Below, piece by piece: positions 1 to 8,354 of a stretch of 64,000 nt of DNA; within the stretch, counting starts at the first letter, position 1; each line of letters opens with the position of its first letter. Position numbers and translations under genes: made by a program. A model generated the notes under the pieces. It was not told the origin of the DNA and did no database searches. It saw only the letters and a list, made by a program, of their open reading frames with translations. The stretch is taken from assembly GCF_026015985.1 (NCBI RefSeq), contig NZ_CP110389.1, forward strand, positions 2,760,001 through 2,824,000, read 5' to 3'. The DNA comes from Rhodopseudomonas sp. P2A-2r. Lineage in GTDB: Bacteria > Pseudomonadota > Alphaproteobacteria > Rhizobiales > Xanthobacteraceae.

Positions 1-424
1 AACCGAGCATCACATAGGTCAGCACAAGGATGCCGAGATCGAGGATGTAGCGCTGGTCGTAGAAGATCACCGGCACCAGAAACGTGAAGATCAGCAGCAC
101 CGGCGCGATGGCGCGGCGCGCCACGGCGAGCGCCTTCGTGGTCCCGGGCGTCACGATCCTGATGGTGTCGACCGGTCCCCACCAGGCGCGCAACAGCTCG
201 ACCACGATACTGCCGCCGAACACCACGGCGACCATGATCGCGAGATCGCCGAACCGCGTCCAGTAAATCAGTTGGCCGCTGGGGCCGGCCTCGGTGCGCA
301 CGCCGATCATCAGCGAGAACAGCACCAGGGCCACCAGCGCGGAGATCAGCGCCTTCTTGAAGGTGAACGCCAGATCCGGGCCGCGGGCGACTTTGGCGTG
401 AGCGGCGTTGGCTGCCACGGCCAT
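1..424 (-). CDS. livM: Branched-chain amino-acid ABC transporter permease LivM (partial)
   Basis: The minus-strand frame begins at ATG 424 and runs off the left edge of the window, so only the N-terminal ~141 residues are present. They hold an Ala-rich cytoplasmic start (MAVAANAAHAKVARG), a hydrophobic segment around residues 27-45, another around 65-80, and further membrane segments ending near RYILDLGILVLTYVMLG, which is the conserved opening of the LivM inner-membrane domain. LivM pairs with LivH to form the channel of the high-affinity Leu/Ile/Val importer. Its start codon shares one base with the LivH stop codon (TGATG), so the two are translationally coupled. The ATPases and binding protein are not in view. 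Identification is firm as a family; the actual substrate (branched-chain amino acids, amides or urea) cannot be read from this fragment. Confidence 0.85.
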   Translation of the reverse strand, partial: MAVAANAAHAKVARGPDLAFTFKKALISALVALVLFSLMIGVRTEAGPSGQLIYWTRFGDLAIMVAVVFGGSIVVELLRAWWGPVDTIRIVTPGTTKALAVARRAIAPVLLIFTFLVPVIFYDQRYILDLGILVLTYVMLG

Positions 425-1341
425 CAAACTTTTTCGACTTCCGGCCGGCCGAGCAGGCCGGTCGGCAGGAAGATCAGCACGACGATCAGGATCGAGAACG
501 CCGCGACATCCTTGTACTCGGTCGAGAAATACGCCGCCCACAGGGTCTCGATCAGGCCGATCAGCAGGCCGCCGAGCATCGCGCCGGGCAGAGAGCCGAT
601 GCCGCCGAGCACGGCGGCGGTAAACGCCTTGATGCCGGCGACGAAGCCCATGAAGAAGTCGACCAGGCCGTAATACAGCAGGTACATCATGCCGGCGACC
701 GCGGCGAGCGCGGCGCCGATCACGAAGGTCATGGAGATGGTGCGATCGACGTCGACGCCGAGCAGGGACGCCATGGTCTGGTCCTGCTCGCAGGCGCGCA
801 TGTCGCGGCCGAACCGGGTGCGCGCGACGAGGTAGGTGAAGATCGCCAGCAGTACGATGGTGGTGATCACGACGATGATCTGCACATTGGACAGCCGCAC
901 GGCAAAGCCACCGGCACCTTCATGCAGCGTGTAGCCGCCGGTGATGATCGGCGGCACCGGCTTGACCCGCGCGCCCTGGGCGACCTGCGAGTAATTGGTG
1001 AGCACGAAGGACATGCCGATCGCCGACAGCATCGGCGCGAGGCGGAACGAGTGCCGCAACGGCCGGTAGGCGATGCGTTCGATGGTCCAGCCATACAGGG
1101 CCGTAACCGCCATCGACACCAGCAGCACGATCAGCAGGATCACCGGTACTACGGTGAGGCCGATGGAGACCAGGATCAGGAAGGTGATCAGCGCGATGAA
1201 ACCGCCGATCATGAAGATGTCGCCATGAGCGAAGTTGATCATGCCGACGATGCCGTAGACCATCGTGTAGCCGATGGCGATCAGGCCGTAGATCGAGCCG
1301 AGCACGAGTCCGTTGATCAACTGCTGGGCGAAATAGTCCAT
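424..1341 (-). CDS. livH: Branched-chain amino-acid ABC transporter permease LivH
   Basis: A 305-residue polytopic inner-membrane protein starting MDYFAQQLINGLVLGSIYGL, the typical LivH opening. The frame is open 54 bases further upstream, but the family start motif decides for ATG 1341. Diagnostic stretches include GYTMVYGIVGMINFAHGD near residues 22-40, GRDMRACEQDQTMASLLGV near 190-208, which is the EAA-type loop that contacts the ATPases, and FVAGIKAFTAAVLGGIGSLPGA near the C-terminal third. Full length for the family. It lies directly upstream of livM with a one-base overlap. About 270 bases of non-coding sequence precede it (1342-1614), presumably carrying the promoter, though no clear boxes were recognised there. 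Confidence 0.92.
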   Translation of the reverse strand: MDYFAQQLINGLVLGSIYGLIAIGYTMVYGIVGMINFAHGDIFMIGGFIALITFLILVSIGLTVVPVILLIVLLVSMAVTALYGWTIERIAYRPLRHSFRLAPMLSAIGMSFVLTNYSQVAQGARVKPVPPIITGGYTLHEGAGGFAVRLSNVQIIVVITTIVLLAIFTYLVARTRFGRDMRACEQDQTMASLLGVDVDRTISMTFVIGAALAAVAGMMYLLYYGLVDFFMGFVAGIKAFTAAVLGGIGSLPGAMLGGLLIGLIETLWAAYFSTEYKDVAAFSILIVVLIFLPTGLLGRPEVEKV

Positions 1342-1614
1342 GCGCTGTCGTGTCTGCCGTGAAAGACGCGGGCGACATCCCGGCAGCCGGAACATCGTCG
1401 GTCATCGTTTTCTAACAGCGTGCACAAGGCGCCGCAACCGTGTGCACTGCGACTAAAGTGAGCTGCACATGGCGTATTTTTTATCGCACTGCAGTGCAGT
1501 TCCGGACTCCATGCTGTCATTAAATCGCCGCGCAATGATCACCCGGGAACAGAAACCAATTTCCTGGGCGCCAGTTGTCTATGCGTTGAATGGTTCAACA
1601 AGGGAGATTGCAGA

Positions 1615-1902
1615 ATGTCCAATCAGAACCAGAATCCGGGCCAGCAGAATCAGAGCCCAGGTCAGAAGCCCGGCCAGCAGGGCGGCGGCCAGAAGCCCGG
1701 ACAGCAGCAGCAGGATCCGAACCGCCAGGGCGGTCAGCAACAGGGCGGCCAGCAGCCGGGTGGCGGGCAGGGCGAGCGCCAGCAGCGCAGCCGGCCGAAC
1801 AGTGGAAACAGGGAGGCCCCGCCGGAAGGCGGGGCTTTTTCATTTGGCAAGCGAGAACGACCGCCGGTGGCGGTTATCCCGTCCTCGCTGAAATTAAGGT
1901 AA
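1615..1902 (+). CDS. Small Gln/Gly/Pro-rich protein of unknown function
   Basis: A 95-residue frame preceded by a good ribosome site (AGGGAGAT, about 7 bases before ATG). Residues 1-65 are almost entirely Gln, Gly, Pro, Asn and Lys in short repeated units such as NPGQQ, KPGQQ and RQGGQQ, so the protein must be disordered. No domain is recognised. Proteins of this composition occur in Bradyrhizobium relatives, but their role is unknown to me. The last 30 residues are odd: they read through a strong terminator hairpin at 1816-1840 and change composition abruptly. The natural stop codon was therefore probably before the hairpin and may have been lost to an indel. The N-terminal part is likely real; the annotated C-terminus is doubtful. 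Confidence 0.55.
   Translation: MSNQNQNPGQQNQSPGQKPGQQGGGQKPGQQQQDPNRQGGQQQGGQQPGGGQGERQQRSRPNSGNREAPPEGGAFSFGKRERPPVAVIPSSLKLR
1816..1840 (+). terminator. Rho-independent terminator inside the 3' end of the Gln/Gly-rich frame
   Basis: An 8-bp perfect stem GCCCCGCC / GGCGGGGC with a GGAA loop is followed by five T. It is well formed for the plus strand and lies inside the open frame 1615-1902, which suggests that the real coding region ends upstream of it. Confidence 0.8.
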
Positions 1903-1999
1903 ATAAAGGGTTACCGTTGCCTGCCCGGGCTAGCGAAGGTTACCTCGCCGATGTCGGGCTCGACTCGGGTTGCGGGCGACAGTGTTGGCGGAACGGGCA

Positions 2000-2542
2000 A
2001 TGTACCAGAACTGGCGGATCAGCAGTTTCAACGGCGCGCTTCTGGCGTGCTATTTTATTCCCGCCTGGACCATCACCTCATTCAAGATCATGATTTCGCC
2101 GATCCATGGCCTCTATGAGCGCGCCAACGTGTCGATGGCGCTGTTTTTCAGCGACTACATGCAGATCGGAACCATGAGCACGGTGCGCTTTGCCTGGCTG
2201 CTGGCGCTGGGCAAGCTGACCGTAGTGGCGTTCTTCGCGGTGTTCCTGCTGTTCACCACCCGGGCGTCGATCCGCAAGACCGGCGGCTGTGACGAGGCGC
2301 TGGCCATGGCGCTGGGGATCGGCAGCGTGATCAGCTTTCTCAGCATGATCATGGCGTACAAGGTCGGCGAGACCGCCGCCATGAAACTGCATGTCACCGA
2401 ACTGCTGCTACTGCTCGGCACCGCCATCCTGATGGCGATGGAACCGCCGTTGCTGCGCGTCGCGCCGGAGGCCGCCAAGGCCGCCCCGAACGCGCCGGCA
2501 ATGCCGGCGTCTATTCCTTCAGTAATCCCAGTTCCTGAATGA
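2000..2542 (+). CDS. Predicted four-helix membrane protein, function unknown
   Basis: A 180-residue protein starting MYQNWRISSFNGALLACYF. The frame is open for ten more codons, but ATG 2000 gives a natural membrane-protein start. Hydrophobic segments lie around residues 12-32, 66-92, 105-128 and 133-150, followed by an Ala/Pro-rich tail of about 30 residues. No family is recognised; it may be a conserved hypothetical of rhizobia. No strong ribosome site is visible. Its 3' end overlaps the convergent pcaC by 32 bases, so the two mRNAs would be complementary there. Nothing around it points to a job, since it is flanked by a disordered small protein and the pca operon. Confidence 0.6.
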   Translation: MYQNWRISSFNGALLACYFIPAWTITSFKIMISPIHGLYERANVSMALFFSDYMQIGTMSTVRFAWLLALGKLTVVAFFAVFLLFTTRASIRKTGGCDEALAMALGIGSVISFLSMIMAYKVGETAAMKLHVTELLLLLGTAILMAMEPPLLRVAPEAAKAAPNAPAMPASIPSVIPVPE

Positions 2543-2903
2543 TCGCTGCGGCTTCCTTCGTGGCATGATTGGCCGCGGGAACCCCGCAATAGATCGCCTG
2601 CTGCAGCAGGATTTCTTTGATGTCGTCGGGCGTGAAGCCGCCTTCCGCCAGCGCGGCGCGGACATGCAGACGGAATTCATCCCACTGGCCGAGCGCCACC
2701 ATGGTGCCGATCACCAACACCCGCCGCGTGCGTTCGTCGAAATGCGGCCGCGTCCAGATCTCGCCCCAGGCGTAGCGGCTGATCAGGTCCAGGAAGTCGC
2801 CATTGAAGGCGTTTTTGCCGGCCGCCGACTTGTCGACCCAGGCATTGCCCAGAACCTTGCGTCGCTGTGCGGTGCCGTTGTCGCGGCGCTGTTGGTCGTC
2901 CAT
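2511..2903 (-). CDS. pcaC: 4-carboxymuconolactone decarboxylase
   Basis: A 130-residue cytoplasmic protein of the CMD/AhpD-like fold. It decarboxylates gamma-carboxymuconolactone to 3-oxoadipate enol-lactone in the protocatechuate branch of the beta-ketoadipate pathway. Family features seen are LISRYAWGEIWTRPHFDER (residues ~40-58), VLVIGTMVALGQWDEFRLHV (~63-82) and the catalytic-region motif EILLQQAIYCGVPAANHAT (~97-115). Length is normal for a stand-alone PcaC. It is the last gene of pcaB-pcaD-pcaC, starting 13 bases after the pcaD stop. The first and second enzymes of the branch (PcaH/PcaG) and the regulator PcaQ are not next to it. Confidence 0.92.
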   Translation of the reverse strand: MDDQQRRDNGTAQRRKVLGNAWVDKSAAGKNAFNGDFLDLISRYAWGEIWTRPHFDERTRRVLVIGTMVALGQWDEFRLHVRAALAEGGFTPDDIKEILLQQAIYCGVPAANHATKEAAAIIQELGLLKE

Positions 2904-2916
2904 GGGATCGCTCCGC

Positions 2917-3699
2917 TTATCGTTGCGTCAGAAAGCCGACCACTGCGTCCGTAAACGCGTGCGGCTGTTCGACATTGGAAATATGCGCGGCGTCGAGAAT
3001 GGTCAGGCTGGCGCCGGGGATCTGGCTGCGGATGAATTCACCGGCAGCGACCGGCGTGGCCATGTCGTGTCGGCCGGCGATCACCAGAGTGGGGCTTTTG
3101 ATCTTCGGCAGCAGCGCGCGCTGGTCCAGCGTCGACAGCGCCTCGCAGGCGCCGAGATAGCCTACCACCGGGCTGGCCACGAGCATCGCCTTCATGTTGG
3201 CGGTGATGACAGGTTCGCGCTCGCGGAAGTCGGCGGTGAGCCAGCCAGCTATGACTGCATCGGCGACGGCGGCTATGCCGCCCTCGCGCACCGCCTTGAT
3301 GCGGTTGTGCCAGTTGGTGGGGTCGGGATAGTAGCAGCTGGTGTTGGACAGGATGAGGCGGTCGAACCGCTCCGGTGCGTTGGCGCCGAGCCATTGCCCG
3401 ACCATGCCGCCCATCGACAGCCCGCACCAGTTGACCTTGTCGATGTTGAGATCGTCGAGGATCGCCAGCACATCATTGCCATAGCGCTCCATGGAGTAGC
3501 CGCCGGTCGGTACGCCGGACTTGCCGTGACCGCGGCGGTCGTAGCGGATCACGCGAAACAGTTTGGTCAGCGCCGCCATTTGCGGCTCCCACATCTTCAT
3601 GGTGGTGCCCAGCGAGTTCGACAGCATCAGGGTCGGGCCGCCGTCGCGGCCTTCGACGGAGACATTGAGCAGGCAACCGTCGGCATCGATCATGGGCAT
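2917..3699 (-). CDS. pcaD: 3-oxoadipate enol-lactonase
   Basis: A 260-residue alpha/beta hydrolase that opens 3-oxoadipate enol-lactone to 3-oxoadipate in the cytoplasm. Visible elements are the oxyanion-hole region SNSLGTTMKMW near residue 30, the RYDRRGHGKSG strand (~52-62), the nucleophile elbow GLSMGG with catalytic Ser near residue 96, the acid region VIAGRHDMATPV (~206-217), and the catalytic His in the C-terminal AAHISNVEQP (~237). It sits between pcaB (22 bases upstream) and pcaC (13 bases downstream) on the minus strand, which strongly supports the specific assignment within a large, otherwise promiscuous family. Confidence 0.93.
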   Translation of the reverse strand: MPMIDADGCLLNVSVEGRDGGPTLMLSNSLGTTMKMWEPQMAALTKLFRVIRYDRRGHGKSGVPTGGYSMERYGNDVLAILDDLNIDKVNWCGLSMGGMVGQWLGANAPERFDRLILSNTSCYYPDPTNWHNRIKAVREGGIAAVADAVIAGWLTADFREREPVITANMKAMLVASPVVGYLGACEALSTLDQRALLPKIKSPTLVIAGRHDMATPVAAGEFIRSQIPGASLTILDAAHISNVEQPHAFTDAVVGFLTQR

Positions 3700-3721
3700 A
3701 GCGTGTCTCCTCAGGCGTTTG

Positions 3722-5076
3722 TTATTTGGAATCGAGCGAAGCCAGCAGCCGGTCGATCAGCGTCTGCGAGACGCCCTGATAGGCCATCGGCTCGAACAGT
3801 TCTGCAATCCTGTCGGCGCTGAGTTGCGCGGCAACCTGGGGATCGGCGGTAAGCACGTCGCGCAAATGTATCTTCTGCGCCACCGCCTGCTTGGTCGCGG
3901 CCTCGACCAGATGATGTGCGGCGCTCTTGCCGAGTCTGTCCGCCAGCGCAAAGGTCACGGCCTCGGCCATGATCAACCCGTGGGTGGCGTCGAGGTTGAG
4001 CCGCATTCTGGCGGCGTCGACCTCAAGCCCTTCTGCGATATCGACGATCGCGGCCAGTCCGCCCGACGTGACCAGCAGCAGCATGGGCAGGGTCGGCCAT
4101 TCCGCATGCCACGGCCCGGCGCTGCGCTCGTGGTCCTGGACCTGGACGGCGAAGATCGTTGCCGCCAGGTTCGGCGCCATGGTGGCGGCGGACAGTGCGA
4201 TCGCCGACGCGACCGGGTTGCGCTTGTGCGGCATGGTGGAGGAGCCACCGCGGCCTTCGCCTGCTGGCTCGAAAGCCTCGGCGACGTCGGTCTGCATCAG
4301 CAGCGACACGTCGCGGGCAATCTTGCCGCAGCTGCCTGCGAGAATCGCCAGCACCGAGGCGACCTCCGCGATGCGGTCGCGATGGGTGTGCCACGGCGCA
4401 TCCGGCAGCGGCAGATTCAATTCCCGCGCCAGTGCGTCGGCGACTCTGAGGCCGTTGTCGCCGAGCGCGGCCAGCGTGCCGGCGGCACCGCCGAACTGCA
4501 GCGCCACCGCTTCGCTGCGAAGGCGCACCAGCCGCAGTTTTGAACGTTGCAGTGCAGCAGCGTATTCCGCGAGCTTCAGCCCGAACGGCATCGGCAGGGC
4601 ATGCTGGAGCCAGGTCCGCGCCACCACTGCGGTGTCGCGATGTTTCCTGGCGAGGCTGGCGAAGCCTTTGATGGCGCGGTCGAGATCGACGAGCAGCACG
4701 TCGATGGCAGCGCGCAGGCCAAGCATGGTGGCGGTGTCGATGACATCCTGGCTGGTGGCGCCCCAGTGTACGTAGCGCGCGGCGTCAGCGTCGGCTTTCG
4801 CGACATGGGCCGTCAGCGTCTTGACCAGCGGAATGGCTGTGTTGCCGGAGCGAGTCGCGGCTTCGGCTAATTCCGCCAGGTCGAATTTGTCGCTCCGGCA
4901 GGCGGCGGCAATCGCGGCCACGGCACTTGCCGGGATCACGCCGGTGGCCGCCTCGGCGCGCGCCAGCGCAGCCTCGAAATCGAGCATGTGCTGCAACGTT
5001 GCGGCATCGTCGCAGACGGCGCGCATCGCGGCACTGGACAGCAGCGGTGCCAGCAGGGGGAAAGGGTGGTGCTCAT
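3722..5076 (-). CDS. pcaB: 3-carboxy-cis,cis-muconate cycloisomerase, 5' end frameshifted
   Basis: A fumarase/aspartase-superfamily enzyme converting 3-carboxy-cis,cis-muconate to gamma-carboxymuconolactone. The signature SSTMPHKRNP is present, and downstream motifs match PcaB. The uninterrupted frame begins only at ATG 5026 (434 residues). Upstream, ATG 5076 starts the expected PcaB N-terminus (MSTTLSPLLAPLLSSAA), but it is out of frame by one base at a run of five G on the plus strand (5056-5060); six would join the two parts into a 451-residue protein. So either one base was lost in the sequence or assembly, or translation now starts at 5026. First gene of pcaB-pcaD-pcaC and divergent from coxG. 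Confidence 0.9.
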
Positions 5077-5241
5077 GTTGCGCGGACCCTAACCACTCCC
5101 GGCCTCCTGTGCCAATACCCCGATTGTTGCGGCGCGATTATGGATCCCCAGGATCCGGGGGCTCTTTCCTTTGCTCCCCCTGTGCTTTACTTGGGATATC
5201 GGCCGCCATCCCAGGCGGCGAAGATTCCAGGAGACAATCCC

Positions 5242-5688
5242 ATGGCCATGACGATGAGCGGCGAAGTCCAGCTTGCCGCGCCGCGCGAAGTGGTGTGGAC
5301 GAAGCTCAACGATCCCGCGGTCCTGAGGGCCTGCATCCCCGGCTGCGAAGAGCTCGAGACCACCGAGGAGGGCGGCTTTCGCGCCACCGCCAAGATCAAG
5401 GTCGGCCCGGTGTCGGCGCGCTTCAAGGGCAAGGTCACGCTCAGCGATCTCGATCCGCCGAACGGCTACAAGATTTCAGGCGAAGGCGAGGGCGGCGTCG
5501 CCGGCTTCGCCAAGGGTGGCGCAGTGGTCGCCTTGACCGACAAGGACGGCGGCACGCTGCTGACCTACAATGTCGAGGCACAGATCGGCGGCAAGCTGGC
5601 CCAGCTCGGGCAGCGCCTGATCAACGGTTCGGCCAAGAAGATCGCCGACGAGTTTTTCGCGAACTTTGCCAAGGCCGTTCAGGGCTGA
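5242..5688 (+). CDS. coxG: CoxG-like SRPBCC-fold protein
   Basis: A 148-residue protein of the CoxG (carbon monoxide dehydrogenase subunit G) family. Typical motifs are LAAPREVVWTKLNDPAVLRAC at the N-terminus, the family IPGCEE motif (~36-41) and LGQRLINGSAKKIADEFF near the end. In Oligotropha CoxG is tied to membrane association and maturation of CO dehydrogenase; homologues accompany many molybdo-hydroxylases. ATG 5242 is chosen because a GGAGA ribosome site lies about 8 bases upstream (CCAGGAGACAATCCC). This version lacks the long C-terminal membrane extension found in some CoxG proteins. It leads the cox-like cluster and is separated from coxS by about 200 bases holding an inverted repeat. 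Confidence 0.88.
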   Translation: MAMTMSGEVQLAAPREVVWTKLNDPAVLRACIPGCEELETTEEGGFRATAKIKVGPVSARFKGKVTLSDLDPPNGYKISGEGEGGVAGFAKGGAVVALTDKDGGTLLTYNVEAQIGGKLAQLGQRLINGSAKKIADEFFANFAKAVQG

Positions 5689-5699
5689 GGCCTCGCAGT

Positions 5700-5748
5700 T
5701 GTCCCGGACGCGATGCAGCACGTAGCGCTGCTTCGCAGATCCGGGACA
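5700..5748. repeat. Short intergenic inverted repeat (TGTCCCGGA ... TCCGGGACA)
   Basis: Nine-base terminal arms TGTCCCGGA and TCCGGGACA enclose an imperfect inner hairpin. The same outer-arm type recurs, longer, at 48262-48398, so this is one member of a dispersed REP-like family lying between coxG and coxS. Confidence 0.6.
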
Positions 5749-5890
5749 CGTGCCGAACTTGTGCCCCCAGCACATGGCTCGCCGCCCCGACATGAGGTTG
5801 CTCATTGCCGGGATGCGCCATATTATGGATCTGGAATGGTTTTAATGACCGTGCGGCCACGCAATGGCCAGGCGGATGAAGAGAGTGCAT

Positions 5891-6376
5891 ATGGCCAAAA
5901 TCTCCATGATCGTGAACGGCAATCAGGTGAGCGGCAATATCGATCCGCGCACGCTGCTGGTGCAGTTTCTTCGTGAAAACCTGCGGTTGACCGGCACCCA
6001 TGTGGGCTGCGACACCTCGCAGTGCGGCGCCTGCGTCGTGCATCTCGACGGCAAGGCGGTGAAGTCCTGCACCACCCTCGCGGTCATGGCCGACGGTCAC
6101 ACCGTGACCACCATCGAGGGGCTCGCCGCCGACGGCGCGCCGCTGCATCCGATGCAGGAAGCCTTTCGCGAGAACCATGGCCTGCAGTGCGGTTTTTGTA
6201 CGCCCGGCATGATCATGACCGCCGTGGACCTGGTCCATCGCAAGGGCCACGACCTCAGCGACCACCTGATCCGCGAAGAGCTCGAAGGCAATCTGTGCCG
6301 CTGCACGGGCTATCAGAATATCGTCCAGTCGATCGCGGCCGGCGCCAAGGCAATGGCAAACTCCGATCTCGCTTAA
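5891..6376 (+). CDS. coxS: [2Fe-2S] small subunit of a CO dehydrogenase/xanthine dehydrogenase-type enzyme
   Basis: A 161-residue iron-sulfur subunit of the xanthine oxidase family. The plant-type cluster ligands appear in [16 protein letters not shown] (~44-59) plus Cys near residue 67. The second, proximal cluster is held by [10 protein letters not shown] (~104-113) and [11 protein letters not shown] (~136-146). ATG 5891 is taken because the family starts just before a short beta strand ([10 protein letters not shown]). The subunit carries electrons from the molybdenum centre to the FAD subunit encoded next (coxM, 57 bases on). In most clusters of this kind the large molybdopterin-binding subunit gene lies beside these two; here it is absent. 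The substrate therefore cannot be named and the cox symbol is by family only. Confidence 0.9.
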   Translation: MAKISMIVNGNQVSGNIDPRTLLVQFLRENLRLTGTHVGCDTSQCGACVVHLDGKAVKSCTTLAVMADGHTVTTIEGLAADGAPLHPMQEAFRENHGLQCGFCTPGMIMTAVDLVHRKGHDLSDHLIREELEGNLCRCTGYQNIVQSIAAGAKAMANSDLA

Positions 6377-6433
6377 GGTTGCCCCACCGCACGACGCCAG
6401 CGATCAACGCGCACCGCGACCCAGGAATTTCCC

Positions 6434-7240
6434 ATGTACGAATTCAAATATCATCGTCCGGCGACCGTCCGGCAGGCCGCCAACCTGTTGATCAAGAATG
6501 AAGATGCCAAGCTGATCGCCGGCGGCCATACGCTGGTCCCGGTGATGAAGCAGCGCCTCGCGGCGCCGCCGCATATCGTCGACCTCTCCCATGTCGAAGG
6601 CCTCGACGGCATCGAGATGAAGGGGCGCTCGCTGGTGATAGGCGCCACCGCCAAGCATGCCGATGTCGCCAACTCCCCGATTGTCGGCGAGGCACTCCCG
6701 GCGCTGGCCGAACTGGCGGCGCTGATCGGCGATCCCGCCGTGCGCCACAAGGGCACCATCGGCGGCTCGCTCGCCAACAACGATCCCACGGCCGACTATC
6801 CGGCGGCGGTTCTGGCGCTCGGTGCCACGATCGTCACCAACAAGCGCAAGCTGAAGCCGGAAGAATTCTTCCAGGGGCTGTTCACCACCGCGCTGGAAGC
6901 CGACGAGATCATCACCAAGGTGCTGTTTCCGGTCGCCAAGAAGGCCGCCTATATCAAGTTCCGCAACCAGGCCTCGCGCTACGCGCTGGTCGGCGTGTTC
7001 GTCGCCAAGCGCCCGTCGGACGTGCGCGTCACCGTGACCGGCGCCGGTTCGGAAGGCGTGTTCCGCGTCACCGCCTTCGAGGAGGCGCTGAAGAAGCGGT
7101 TCTCGCCCAAGGCGCTGGACGGTCTCACGGTGCCCGCCGAAGGCCTCAACAGCGACCTGCACGGCAGCGCGGAATATCGCGCGCATCTCATCGGCGTGCT
7201 GGCGCGCCGCGCTGTCGAAACCGCCAACAGCCGGGCATAA
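6434..7240 (+). CDS. coxM: FAD-binding medium subunit of a CO dehydrogenase-type enzyme
   Basis: A 268-residue flavoprotein subunit. FAD-binding signatures are visible: AGGHTLVPVMKQRL near residues 31-44 (the AGGxSL loop) and TIGGSLANNDPTADYP near 109-124 (the TIGGxxxxxDP loop). The C-terminal CO_deh_flav_C region, with VTGAGSEGVFRVTAFEEAL, is complete. It accepts electrons from the [2Fe-2S] subunit. Start ATG 6434 opens with MYEFKYHRPATV, the usual family start. It sits between coxS and the MoxR ATPase gene, consistent with a single transcript. Confidence 0.9.
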   Translation: MYEFKYHRPATVRQAANLLIKNEDAKLIAGGHTLVPVMKQRLAAPPHIVDLSHVEGLDGIEMKGRSLVIGATAKHADVANSPIVGEALPALAELAALIGDPAVRHKGTIGGSLANNDPTADYPAAVLALGATIVTNKRKLKPEEFFQGLFTTALEADEIITKVLFPVAKKAAYIKFRNQASRYALVGVFVAKRPSDVRVTVTGAGSEGVFRVTAFEEALKKRFSPKALDGLTVPAEGLNSDLHGSAEYRAHLIGVLARRAVETANSRA

Positions 7241-7262
7241 CCTTGTTCAGAATGGCTTGCTC

Positions 7263-8171
7263 ATGACCACGACATCGGCGCTGCCTGCCTCCGTCGATGC
7301 GACGCTGGAAATGCTGACAAGCCGCGGCTATCTCGCCGAGCGCTCGCTGGCGACGGTGGTGTTCCTGGCGCTGAAGATGGGCCGGCCGCTGTTCCTCGAG
7401 GGTGAAGCCGGCGTCGGCAAGACCGAGGTTGCGAAGGTGCTGTCGGCGGCGCTGGGCCGCAAGCTGATCCGTCTGCAATGTTATGAAGGCCTCGACGTCG
7501 CCTCTGCGGTGTATGAATGGAATAGCGCCTCGCAAATGATCGCGATCCGGCTGGCGGAAGCCACCGGCGATACCGATCGCGACCAGCTTTCCAGCGACAT
7601 CTTTGCCGAGCGCTACCTGATCAAGCGGCCGCTGCTGCAGGCGCTGGAGCCCGACGTCAACGGCGCGCCGGTGTTGCTGATCGACGAACTCGACCGCGCC
7701 GACGAAGCCTTCGAGGCCTATCTGCTGGAAATCCTCAGCGACTTCCAGGTGACCATTCCCGAATTCGGCACCGTCAAGGCGCCGGCGCCGCCGATCGTCA
7801 TTGTGACGTCGAACCGCACTCGCGAAATCCACGACGCGCTGAAGCGACGCTGCCTGTATCACTGGGTCGATTTCCCGTCGGCCGACCGCGAGCTGGCCAT
7901 CGTCAAGTCGCGGGTGCCGAACATTTCTGCAAAACTGTCGGCGCAGGTGGTGGCCTTCGTGCAGGCGCTGCGCGACCAGGATTTCTACAAGTCGCCGGGC
8001 GTTGCCGAGACCATCGACTGGGCGACCGCGCTCACCGAACTCGACGCCCGCGCGCTGACCCCGCAGGTGGTCGGCGATACGCTCGGCGCGCTGCTGAAGT
8101 ACCAGGACGACATTGCGCGGATGCAGGGCGATAACCTGCAGAAGGTTTTGAAGGACGCGACGAGCGACTGA
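7263..8171 (+). CDS. coxD: MoxR-type AAA+ ATPase (CoxD-like)
   Basis: A ~302-residue AAA+ protein. Walker A is GEAGVGKTE (~48-56), Walker B is VLLIDELDRADE (~137-148), and sensor-1 lies in IVIVTSNRTRE (~179-189). In carboxydotrophs CoxD is needed to insert the sulfur and copper of the CO dehydrogenase active site and acts with the VWA protein CoxE encoded next. A TTG six bases upstream is an alternative start; ATG 7263 is preferred. A repeat element lies between this gene and coxE, so the two may be less tightly coupled than the rest of the cluster. Confidence 0.9.
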   Translation: MTTTSALPASVDATLEMLTSRGYLAERSLATVVFLALKMGRPLFLEGEAGVGKTEVAKVLSAALGRKLIRLQCYEGLDVASAVYEWNSASQMIAIRLAEATGDTDRDQLSSDIFAERYLIKRPLLQALEPDVNGAPVLLIDELDRADEAFEAYLLEILSDFQVTIPEFGTVKAPAPPIVIVTSNRTREIHDALKRRCLYHWVDFPSADRELAIVKSRVPNISAKLSAQVVAFVQALRDQDFYKSPGVAETIDWATALTELDARALTPQVVGDTLGALLKYQDDIARMQGDNLQKVLKDATSD

Positions 8172-8207
8172 TCTGGCCTCCGGCGACGCCACGAACGCGG
8201 GTGCGCT

Positions 8208-8304
8208 CCCTCTCCCGCTTGCGGGGGAGGGTCGGGGAGGGACCGCCACAAGCCCGGCGTCCGTTGCGCCCCCACCCCAGCCCTCCCCGCAAGCGGGAGA
8301 GGGG
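8208..8304. repeat. GC-rich dispersed inverted repeat
   Basis: The arms CCCTCTCCCGCTTGCGGG and CCCGCAAGCGGGAGAGGGG are inverted copies separated by about 55 bases. This CTCTCCCGCTTGCGGGGGAG type is a common intergenic repeat in Bradyrhizobium-like genomes and would fold into a long hairpin in the coxD-coxE spacer of the mRNA. Confidence 0.7.
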
Positions 8305-8354
8305 CCTTGCTTCCGCGGGGCGGGTACGTCGATCACGATGAGCGAGCCAGTCGG

